From positions 1-51,000 of the forward strand of contig NW_027018256.1 of NCBI RefSeq assembly GCF_032854445.1: a DNA stretch of 51,000 bases, given 5' to 3'. The position numbers and the translations under genes are program-made. Source of the stretch: Liolophura sinensis (lineage: Eukaryota > Mollusca > Polyplacophora > Chitonida > Chitonidae). Under the pieces are notes generated by a model that was not told where the DNA came from, did no database searches, and saw only the letters and a list, made by a program, of their open reading frames with translations. Shown here one piece after another: positions 44,351 through 51,000 of this stretch (the first letter of the stretch is position 1; every line of letters starts with the position of its first letter).

Positions 44351-47300
44351 TACAATGTTCACTTTGTAACCGAGCACATTATTATAATGATTACAATGTT
44401 CATCTTGTAAGTGAACATGCTAATGTAATGATTACAATATCCATTTTGCAACTGAGCATGCTTTTATACTGATTACAATGTTCACCTTGTAACTGATGAT
44501 GTTTTTATAATGATTACAATGTTCATCTTGTAATTACATATGCTATAATAATGATTACAATGTTCGTCTTGTAACTACATATGCTAATATAATAATTGCA
44601 ATATTCATTTTGTAACTGAGCATGCTATTTTTTTGATTACAATTGTGATTTTGTAACCGTTGACGCTATTATAATGATTACAATGTTTACTTTGTAACTG
44701 AACATGCTATTACAATGATTACAATGTTCATCTTGTAACTGAACATGCTATTATGTCGATTACAATCTTTATCTTGTAACTGAAAATGATATTATAATGA
44801 TTACAATGTTTATCTTGCAACTGAAAATGATATTATAATGATTACAATGTTCACTTCGTAACTGATCATGCTATTTTAACTATTACAATGTTCATCTTGT
44901 AACTAAACATGCTTTTATAATGATTACAATGTTCATCTTGTAATTGAGCGTGCTAATATAATGAATACAATGTTTACTTTGTAACTGATGATGTTATTAT
45001 AATGATTACAATATTCATCTTGTAACTGAATATGCTATTGCAATGATTACAATGTCCATTTTGCAACTGAGCATGCTTGTATACTGATTACAATGTTCAC
45101 CTTGCAACTGATGATGTTTTTATAATGATTACAACGTTCATCTTGTAACTGAACATGCAATTATAAGGATTACAATGTTCACTTTGTAACTGAACATGCT
45201 ATTACAATGATTACAATGTTCATCTTGTAACTAAATATGCTTATGTAATGATTACAATGTCCATTTTGCAACTGAGCATGCTTTTATACTTACAATGTCC
45301 ACCTTATAACTGAACATGCTATTATAATGATTAGAATGTTCATCTTGTAACTGAGCATGATTTTATAAAGATTACAATGTTCACCTTGTAACTGAACATG
45401 CTTTTATAATGATTACAATGTTTATCTTGTAATTGAACGTGCTAATATAATGAATACAATGTTTACTTTGTAACTGATGATGTTATTATAATGATTACAA
45501 TATTCATCTTGTAAGTGAATATGCTAATGTAATGATTACAATGTCCATTTTGCAACTGAGCATGCTTGTATACTGATTACAATGTTCACCTTGTAACTGT
45601 TTATGTTTTTATAATGATTACAATGTTCATCTTGTAACTGAACATGCAATTATAAGGATAACAATGTTCACTTTGTAACTGAACATGCTATTACAATGAA
45701 TCCATGGTTCACCTTGTAACTGAGCGCATTATTATAATGATTACAATGTTCATCTTGTAACTGAATATGCTATTGTAATGATTACAATGTCCATTTTGCA
45801 ACTGAGCATACTTATATACTGATTACAATGTTCACCTTGCAACTGATGATGTTTCTATAATGATTACAATGTTCACTTTGTAACTGAACATGCTATTACA
45901 AAGATTACATTGTTCACCTTGTAACTGAGCACATTATTATAATGATTACAATGTTTATCTTGTAAGTGAACATGCTAATGTAATGATTACAATATCCATT
46001 TTGCAACTGAGCATGCTTTTATACTGATTACAATGTTCACTTTGTAACTGATGATATTTTTATAATGATTACAATGTTCATCTTGTAACTACATATGGTA
46101 TAATAATGATTACAATGTTCGTCTTGTAACTACATATTCTATGATAATAATTGCAAAATTCATTTTGTAACTAAGCATGCTATTATTTTGATTACAATGG
46201 TGATTTTGTAACCGTTGACGCTATTATAATGATTACAATGTTTACTTTGTAACTGAACATGCTATTACAATGATTACAATGTTCATCTTGTAACTGAACA
46301 TGCTATTATGTCGATGACAATCTTTATCTTGTAACTGAAAATGATATTATAATGATTACAATGTTTATCTTGCAACTGAAAATGATATTATAATGATTAC
46401 AATGTTCACTTCGTAACTGATCATGCTATTTTAACTATTACAATGTTCATCTTGTAACTGGGCATGTTTTTATAATGATTACAATGTTCATCTTGTAACT
46501 GAGCACGCTATTGTAATGATTATAATGTTCACCTTGTAACTGAGCACATGATTATAATGATTACAATGTTCATCTTGTAACTGAATATGCTATTGTAATG
46601 ATTACAATGTCCAATTTGCAACTGAGCATGCTTGTATACTGATTACAATGTTCACCTTGCAACTGATGATGTTTTTATCATGATTACAATGTTCATCTTG
46701 TAACTGAACATGCAATTATAAGGATTACAATGTTCACTTTGTAACTGAACATGCTATTACAATGATTACAATGTTCATCTTGTAACTGAACATGCTATTA
46801 TGTCGATTACAATCTTCATCTTGCAACTGAAAATGATATTATAATGATTACAATGTTTATCTTGAAACTAAGCATGCTATTATAATGATTACAATGTTGA
46901 CTTCGTAACTGAACATGCTATTAGAAGTATTACAATGTTCATCTTGTAACTGGGCATGTTTTTATAATAATTACACTGTTCACCTTGTAACTGAACATGC
47001 TATTATAATGATTACAATGTTCATTTTGCAACTGAGCATGCTTTTATACTGATTACAATGTTCACCTTGTAACTGATGATGTTTTTATAATGATTACAAT
47101 GTTCATCTTGTAACTTAGCATGCTATTATAATGATGACAATGTTCATTTTGTAAATGAGCACGCTATTATACTGTTTACAATGTTCATCTTGTAACTGAG
47201 CATGCTATTATAATGATTACAATGTTCATGTTGTAATTGAACGTGCTAATATAATGAATACAATGTTCATTTTGTAACTGATGATGTTTTTATAATGATT

Positions 47301-47456
47301 ACAATATTCATCTTGTAACTGAACATGCTATTATGATTACAATTTTCATCCTGTAACTGAGCTTTCTATTATAATGATTACAATGTTTACCTTGTAAGTG
47401 AGCGTGATAATATAATGTTTACAATGTTTATCTTGTAACTGAGCATGCTATCATAA
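44350..47456. repeat. Diverged right edge of the main array
   Basis: Still the 41-bp monomer, but with more substitutions and with combinations not found in the core, increasing toward the end (for example GAGCTTTC, GTTTACAATG, GAGCGTGATAATATAATG after 47340). A repeat of about 1.55 kb is visible here as well: TAAGTGAACATGC near 44410 and 45965, TTCGTCTTG near 44562 and 46109, CGTAACTGATCATGC near 44858 and 46413. The AACGAGCTAAT variant is absent from this part. This fits a satellite edge that escapes homogenisation. Confidence 0.8.
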
Positions 47457-47640
47457 GACACGAGTCTCTTTAACTGGATTTAGTCTATTTCAGCTGAGGG
47501 GAAAAATGAAAGATTTAGTGTGGATAATGTGTGGGGATAATATGAGCTTTTTAGCGTGTATTTGGTCCAAACTGCATCTTTGTACCGTTGATCGTTGAGA
47601 AGAAATAGAAGGCATTTCTCAATATTGGCACTTAAAAGAT
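47457..47640. other. Non-satellite flank, nothing recognised
   Basis: First 184 bases right of the main array. No similarity to the 41-bp monomer, no long open frame and no repeat structure was seen. The change from satellite to this sequence is abrupt, within one monomer. Confidence 0.6.
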
Positions 47641-47770
47641 GGTGCCAGCTAGGAAATCAGCTCTAACCCCAGTGTTCCATGTGGGATTACAGAGGGCGAT
47701 GGCGTGCTGACCCCATCGGTAACTGAGGCCCTCCTCAAACAAAAATTAAATAAGTAAGTAAAATGTAAAA
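47641..47770 (+). repeat. Possible 3' end of a retroposon
   Basis: A more GC-balanced stretch (GGTGCCAGCTAGG to GAGGCCCTCCTC) runs into an A-rich, partly tandem tail AAATTAAATAAGTAAGTA. A unique-looking body followed by a short simple-repeat tail is the usual shape of a truncated SINE or LINE end. No promoter boxes and no flanking duplication were found. This is a guess from shape alone; a single-copy sequence with a chance A-rich tail is equally possible. Confidence 0.3.
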
Positions 47771-47980
47771 CGTTGTGAGGCCGATAGAAAATCATGTGTT
47801 TCTCTAACTGATTTCACTCCAATATATTCTTTCATCCAGCGTGTTGACAGAGTCAGTGGAATTCGGATGTTTAAATGGTTTCAAGCAACGAAGTATCATT
47901 ACTTCAAGATATTAATATAACCTGAAGCTTCTAAACCTGGATCACTGTGTTTTCCTGAATCGTTGATTAAATCAATTAAC
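47771..47980. other. AT-rich flank, nothing recognised
   Basis: No open frame or recognisable element. A small perfect inverted repeat TTGAT-TAA-ATCAA lies near 47964-47976 just before the minisatellite; it is short enough to be chance. Confidence 0.5.
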
Positions 47981-48110
47981 ACCATACTGAATCTCTGTTG
48001 CACCGTAAACACCATCCTGAATCTCTGCTGCACAGTAAATACCATCCTGAAACACTGCTACACAGTAAGCACCATCCTGAATCTCTGCTGCACAGTAAAC
48101 ACCGTCAGGA
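47981..48110. repeat. 30-bp minisatellite, about 4.3 copies
   Basis: Units start with ACCATCCTGAA-like sequence at 47981, 48011, 48041 and 48071, with a partial fifth (ACCGTCAGGA) at 48101. Each unit contains CTGCTGCACAGTAAAC or a close variant. Because 30 is a multiple of 3, frames without a stop in one unit stay open through all of them. On the minus strand this gives a run of ten-residue repeats (EIQDGVYCAA-like). No codon-use or conservation evidence supports translation. Confidence 0.9.
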
Positions 48111-48125
48111 ATTTTACACTTACTG

Positions 48126-48175
48126 CGATCAGATAGCATTTTTCTGTATAGACATGTATGTCGCTGTGCAACTGA
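48126..48175. repeat. Left copy of a 50-bp direct duplication split by the SINE
   Basis: CGATCAGATAGCATTT through CATGTATGTCGCTGTG matches 48554-48598 (CGATCAGATAACATTT through CATGTATGTCTCTGTG) with several substitutions. If the SINE and one target-site copy are removed, the two lie next to each other. They form a tandem pair older than the SINE insertion, and the SINE sits at its seam. Confidence 0.75.
48164..48175. repeat. Left target-site duplication of SINE copy 1
   Basis: CTGTGCAACTGA, identical to 48542-48553 on the other side of the SINE. A 12-bp perfect direct repeat directly bounding the element is the mark of target-primed insertion. Confidence 0.85.
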
Positions 48176-48466
48176 GTGAGTGAGTGAGTGCTTGGGGTTT
48201 AACGTCGTACTCAACAATTTTTCAGTCATATGACGACGAAGGAATCATTAGGGTGCATGCACGTTTAATGTGCCTCCTTGTTGCAGGACGGATTTTCACC
48301 GCTCTTTTATTTAGTGCTGCATCACTGAGACGACTTACCGAAGGCAAGTAAGCCGCCCCGCCCGAGCCATTATACTGAAACGGGTCAACCAGTCGTTGCA
48401 CTATCCCCCTTCATGCTGAACGCCAAACGAGGAAGTCACAACTTCCTCTTTTAAAGTCTTAGGTGT

Positions 48467-48475
48467 GACTCGACC
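48467..48475 (-). promoter_or_regulatory. Pol III B box of SINE copy 1
   Basis: Minus strand reads GGTCGAGTC, one mismatch to the B-box consensus GWTCRANNC. It lies 43 bases downstream of the A box, a spacing seen in tRNA genes. Confidence 0.7.
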
Positions 48476-48518
48476 AAGGATTGATCCTGGATCTACCGGT
48501 CCCGAAGCGGACGCTCTA

Positions 48519-48530
48519 CCAACTGTGCTA
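48519..48530 (-). promoter_or_regulatory. Pol III A box of SINE copy 1
   Basis: Minus strand reads TAGCACAGTTGG, an exact match to the A-box consensus TRGCNNAGYNGG, followed by TAGAGCG as in the D arm of tRNAs. With the B box it forms the internal promoter of the SINE. Confidence 0.8.
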
Positions 48531-48541
48531 TCCGGGCCGGT

Positions 48542-48553
48542 CTGTGCAACTGA
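48542..48553. repeat. Right target-site duplication of SINE copy 1
   Basis: CTGTGCAACTGA, identical to 48164-48175. Confidence 0.85.
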
Positions 48554-48598
48554 CGATCAGATAACATTTATCTGTAAAGACATGTATGTCTCTGTGCC
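48554..48598. repeat. Right copy of the 50-bp direct duplication
   Basis: Matches 48126-48175 apart from a few substitutions and ends in CTGTGCC where the left copy has CTGTGCAACTGA. The first 30 bases (48554-48583) are also copied at 50874-50903. Confidence 0.75.
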
Positions 48599-49321
48599 AT
48601 TTACTGTACCTATGTCTTTCACTTCAGGCAAACCTTAGTCCTCCCATACATAACCCCACCTGACAAGGCTCCTACTCAGGCTATTTTATTTCCTAGTGAA
48701 AGGAAGGCTTTAAGCATACATGTTTGTATATATAATATTAGTGGAGCGAGTTTTCAGTAATACACAATTAACATATAACAGACCTATCAAAACCCTCACA
48801 GAATCCAAACGAAGTCCACCGTAAGCACTCTGGAAAAAACATATTAGGAGCTCAAGTACGTCTATATCGCATTTGTTATTTCATTTCTAACATGATGATA
48901 TCACAGAGCTGTAACATTTATCTGTCAAAACCGTTAGTTTAATAAGTTACATATTTGTCCTGAAAGAAAGAGACAAAGTTATTGATCTCATTAACGTACG
49001 TGTACCTGCCGACGAGCATCAGTTACCATTGTCAGCAAGACTAGTCCCGATATAGAAGAACCGCAGAGAAAACCATCAAAGAATTGGGGTCGAGTTTTCT
49101 GATTTTATTGCAGTCAGATTAATTTCACAGATATCGTATTCTACACATTTGGCCCATTGCCAGTACGCTGCAAATAGGGGTGCGAAACAATGCATGTATT
49201 TTTCATTGAGGAATGAAGAAAATGGTTTTAAAAAAGGACAAACTTAAGTTCTCTTAAATATGCATACCTGTAGTTTCCGTTTTGAAAGGCTAAACAGTCT
49301 AACAAAGGGCCATTTGACTTA
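48599..49321. other. Non-satellite flank, nothing recognised
   Basis: About 720 bases of AT-rich sequence with no open frame longer than a few tens of codons, no splice-bounded coding pattern I could recognise, and no internal repeat. It may be single-copy intergenic DNA or an old unrecognisable repeat. Confidence 0.5.
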
Positions 49322-49353
49322 AGAACATGCCTATTACAATATTACATGTAATT
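49322..49353. repeat. Lone decayed satellite monomer
   Basis: GAACATGCCTATTACAATAT followed by TACATG aligns with the array variant GAACATGCTATTACAATGAT...TACATTG, with one inserted C and a three-base loss. It is not followed by a second monomer. It lies directly before the start of the 1,545-bp duplicated unit. Confidence 0.6.
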
Positions 49354-49427
49354 AACATAAATACGATATGATGGCGTTTAGTTAAACTAAGGTGAATATA
49401 CCAGAGTTTGGAAGCGATTTATTCTAA

Positions 49428-50478
49428 AAATAATTCTTACAATGTTCATCTGGTAACTGAACATCCTATTATAATGATTACATTGCTCATCTTGTAACTG
49501 AGCATGTTTTTATAATGATTACAATGTTCACCTTGTAACTAAGCACACTATTGTAATGATTTCAATGTTCTCCTTGTAACTGAGCACATTATTATAATGA
49601 TTGCAATGTTCATCTTGTAACTGAATATGCTATTGCAATGATTACAATGTCCATTTTGCAACTGAGCATGCTTGTATACTGATTACAATGTTCACCTTGC
49701 AACTGATGATGTTTTTATAATGATTACAACGTTCATCTTGTAACTGAACATGCAATTATAAGGATTACAATGTTCACTTTGTAACTGAACATGCTATTAC
49801 AATGATTACAATGTTCATCTTGTAACTGAACATCCTATTATGTCGATTACAATCTTCATCTTGCAACTGAGCATGATATTATAATGATTACAATGTTCAT
49901 CTTGTAATTGAACGTGCTAATATAATGAATACAATGTTCATTTTGTAACTGATGATGTTATTATAATGATTACAATATTCATCTTGTAACTGAATATGCT
50001 TATGTAATGATTACAATGTCCATTTTGAAACTGAGCATGCTTTTATACTTACAATGTCCACCTTGTAACTGAACATGCTATTATAAAGATTACAATGTTC
50101 ACCTTGTAACTGAACATGCTTTTATAATGATTACAATGTTCATCTTGTAATTGAGCGTGCTAATATAATGAATACAATGTTTACTTTGTAACTGATGATG
50201 TTATTATAATGATGACAATATTCATCTTGTAAGTGAATATGCTAATGTAATGATTACAATGTCCATTTTGAAACTGAGCATGCTTGTATACTGATTACAA
50301 TGTTCACCTTGCAACTGATGATGTTTTTATAATGATTACAATGTTCATCTTGTAACTGAACATGCAATTATAAGGATTACAATGTTCACTTTGTAACTGA
50401 ACATGCTATTACAATGATTACAATGTTCATTTTGTAACTGAACATGCCATTATGTCGATTACAATCTTCATCTTGTAT
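49428..50478. repeat. Second 41-bp satellite array
   Basis: About 26 monomers in the same orientation as the main array. The first half follows the order seen near 44.1 kb (GATTTCAATGTTCTCC, then GCACATTATTATAATG, then GCTATTGCAATG). The second half follows the order near 12.4-12.6 kb (GATATTATAATG, GAACGTGC, GATGATG, GAATATGCTTATG, then the 37-bp short monomer at 50041). It reads CACCTTGCAACTG where the core array often has CACCTAGGAACTG, and GAGCGTGC (about 50153) as at 44948. It ends inside a monomer at CATCTTGTA, joined to the SINE flank TGTATGTCGC. Confidence 0.93.
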
Positions 50479-50486
50479 GTATGTCG

Positions 50487-50498
50487 CTGTGCAACTGA
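50487..50498. repeat. Left target-site duplication of SINE copy 2
   Basis: CTGTGCAACTGA, the same 12 bases as around copy 1; its partner is at 50862-50873. Confidence 0.85.
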
Positions 50499-50786
50499 GT
50501 GAGTGAGTGCTTGGGGTTTAACGTCGTACACAACAATTTTTCAGTCATATGACGACGAAGGAATCATTAGGGTGCATGCACGTGTAATGTGCCTCCTTGT
50601 TGCAGGACGGATTTTCACCGCTCTTTTATTTAGTGCTGCATAGTGCTGAGACGACTTACCGAAGGCAAGTAAGCCGCCCCGCCCGAGCCATTATGCTGAA
50701 ACGGGTCAACCAGTCGTTGCACTATCCCCTTCATGCTGAACGCCAAACGAGGAAGTTACAACTTCCTCTTTTAAAGTCTTAGGTGT

Positions 50787-50795
50787 GACTCGACC
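50787..50795 (-). promoter_or_regulatory. Pol III B box of SINE copy 2
   Basis: Minus strand GGTCGAGTC, as in copy 1. Confidence 0.7.
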
Positions 50796-50838
50796 AAGGA
50801 TTGATCCTGGATCTACCGGTCCCGAAGCGGACGCTCTA

Positions 50839-50850
50839 CCAACTGTGCTA
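50839..50850 (-). promoter_or_regulatory. Pol III A box of SINE copy 2
   Basis: Minus strand TAGCACAGTTGG, exact match to TRGCNNAGYNGG, as in copy 1. Confidence 0.8.
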
Positions 50851-50861
50851 TCCGGGCCGGT

Positions 50862-50873
50862 CTGTGCAACTGA
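50862..50873. repeat. Right target-site duplication of SINE copy 2
   Basis: CTGTGCAACTGA, identical to 50487-50498 and to both target-site copies around SINE copy 1. Confidence 0.85.
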
Positions 50874-50899
50874 CGATCAGATAACATTTATCTGGAGGG

Positions 50900-51000
50900 A
50901 CATAAATACGATATGATGGCGTTTAGTTAAACTAAGGTGAATATACCAGAGTTTGGAAGCGATTTATTCTAAAAATAATTCTTACAATGTTCATCTGGTA
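50900..51000. repeat. Start of the next composite unit (truncated by window end)
   Basis: Identical over its whole length to 49355-49455, including the first satellite monomer with its distinctive CATCTGGTA. It shows that the composite unit is tandemly repeated at least once more. Confidence 0.9.

Larger units (their letters stand above)
1..47456. repeat. Main 41-bp satellite array with nested higher-order structure
   Basis: Head-to-tail array of a 41-bp, AT-rich monomer, about 1,150 copies, all in one orientation. The period shows directly: the G of TTGTAAC falls at 4 and 45, and GATTAC at 2684 and 2725. Core elements of the monomer are GATTACAATGTTCA, CTTGTAACTGAACATGC and TATTATAAT. Variant monomers replace the GAACATGC part with GATGATGT, GAATATGC, GAGCATGC, GAACGTGC or GAGCACAT in a reproducible order. 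The array is closed in all six frames, and no other sequence interrupts it. It runs off the left edge of the window, so its true length is unknown. Satellites with this organisation are typical of centromeric or heterochromatic DNA; which one applies here is not shown by the sequence. The right end is taken at 47456, where the last recognisable monomer (GAGCATGCTATCATAAGA) passes into unrelated sequence. Confidence 0.97.
48176..48541 (-). mobile_element. tRNA-derived SINE, copy 1
   Basis: Full-length non-autonomous retroposon read on the minus strand. The 5' head (right end, about 48467-48541) is tRNA-like, with A and B boxes of an internal RNA polymerase III promoter. The body follows, with the TTTAACGTCGTA and CAGTCATATGACGACG motifs, which resemble interspersed repeats of molluscs (from memory, not searched). 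The 3' end is a short (TCAC)n tail, read as GAGTGAGTGAGTG on the plus strand at 48176-48188. Perfect 12-bp target-site duplications flank it. SINEs encode no protein and depend on a partner LINE. A perfect hairpin GAGGAAGT/ACTTCCTC (48429-48436/48441-48448, loop CACA) lies next to the head. It differs from copy 2 by four clear substitutions, one tail unit, one C in a C-run and a small change near 48328. Confidence 0.88.
50499..50861 (-). mobile_element. tRNA-derived SINE, copy 2
   Basis: Same element and orientation as copy 1 (48176-48541), 3 bp shorter. Differences seen: one GTGA unit fewer in the tail, TACACAAC for TACTCAAC, CACGTGTAA for CACGTTTAA, CATAGTGCTGAG for CATCACTGAG, TTATGCTG for TTATACTG, one C fewer in the C-run near 50728, and AGTTACAA for AGTCACAA. 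The A box (50839-50850) and B box (50787-50795) are unchanged, as is the GAGGAAGT/ACTTCCTC hairpin (50749-50756/50761-50768). It shares target-site duplication and flanking bases with copy 1, so it arose by DNA duplication of that locus, not by a new insertion. Confidence 0.88.
49355..50899. repeat. Composite 1,545-bp tandem unit: flank + satellite + SINE
   Basis: Sequence from 49355 (ACATAAATACGATATGATGG) reappears from 50900 and stays identical to the end of the window, an offset of 1,545. One unit holds 73 bp of flank, about 1.05 kb of 41-bp satellite, and a SINE with short flanks. Only one complete unit and 101 bp of the next are inside the window, so the copy number is unknown. The joint at 50900-50903 has a shared ACAT between the SINE flank and the start of the next unit. 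Confidence 0.85.

Noticed and set aside
1-47456. CRISPR array
   Set aside because: The repeats are directly adjacent with no unique spacers, the variation is spread over the whole monomer, and the setting is eukaryotic.
1-47456. Protein made of short repeats encoded by the array
   Set aside because: The monomer contains stops (TAA, TGA, and on the other strand TAA, TAG) and 41 is not divisible by 3, so every frame closes quickly.
1-47456. Telomeric or subtelomeric repeat
   Set aside because: No TTAGGG-type runs on either strand; the 41-bp unit has no similarity to telomere repeats.
47998-48183. Plus-strand open frame of 61 codons
   Set aside because: It reads the minisatellite in another frame and ends in the SINE tail; no support for translation.
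47972-48229. Minus-strand open frame of 85 codons
   Set aside because: It starts inside the SINE tail and runs through the 30-bp minisatellite. Its repeats are a by-product of the 30-bp period; it has no recognisable domain.
48429-48448. Hairpin followed by a T-run read as a transcription terminator
   Set aside because: It lies inside the SINE on the strand opposite to the element's promoter, and there is no gene upstream of it.
48467-48541. Functional tRNA gene on the minus strand
   Set aside because: A and B boxes are present, but the anticodon arm and acceptor pairing are not convincing, and the segment is the head of a SINE with target-site duplications.
50597-50782. Plus-strand open frame of 61 codons
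   Set aside because: It lies wholly within SINE copy 2, antisense to the element. In copy 1 the homologous stretch differs by small indels that change the frame.

Overview
The window contains no recognisable protein-coding gene. It is almost entirely satellite DNA from a eukaryote, most likely a mollusc. The evidence is about 47.5 kb of uninterrupted AT-rich tandem repeat with nested higher-order structure, followed by a tRNA-derived SINE with a (GTGA)n/(TCAC)n tail and 12-bp target-site duplications. The SINE body, with its TTTAACGTCGTA and CAGTCATATGACGACG motifs, resembles interspersed repeats I remember from mollusc genomes, bivalves in particular. That assignment is from memory and unverified.

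Positions 1-47456 are one head-to-tail array of a 41-bp monomer, roughly 1,150 copies. Stops occur in every frame and, since 41 is not divisible by 3, each monomer shifts the frame, so nothing can be coded. Monomers differ from one another in a reproducible order that reveals several nested levels: 41 bp; about 246 bp (6 monomers, recurring order GATGATG / GAATATG / GAGCATGC variants); about 1.55-1.8 kb (about 38 or more monomers; a monomer variant containing AACGAGCTAAT recurs 28 times between 541 and 43021, on average every 1.57 kb); and a mega-unit of about 14.6-15.2 kb starting at 1, 15183 and 29754. The three mega-units differ by insertions or deletions of whole monomers (41, 246, about 328 bp) and by a private 3,030-bp duplication in the first. 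Their variants form a mosaic: units 1 and 3 agree in one part, units 2 and 3 in another. From about 44.3 kb to 47456 the array is more diverged, as expected of an array edge.

Positions 47457-49427 are non-satellite flank: mostly unrecognised sequence, a possible repeat tail (47641-47770), a 30-bp minisatellite (47981-48110), and a minus-strand SINE (48176-48541) inserted at the seam of an older 50-bp direct duplication. A lone decayed satellite monomer lies at 49322-49353.

Positions 49355-51000 hold a composite unit of 1,545 bp: 73 bp of flank, about 1.05 kb of the same satellite (49428-50478), then a second SINE copy with the same target-site duplication and flanks (50477-50903). At 50900 the unit starts again and runs off the window. 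The SINE was therefore copied by segmental duplication rather than by a second transposition, and satellite plus SINE seem to be becoming a new, larger tandem repeat. The whole window could be centromeric, pericentromeric or another heterochromatic block; the sequence alone does not decide.
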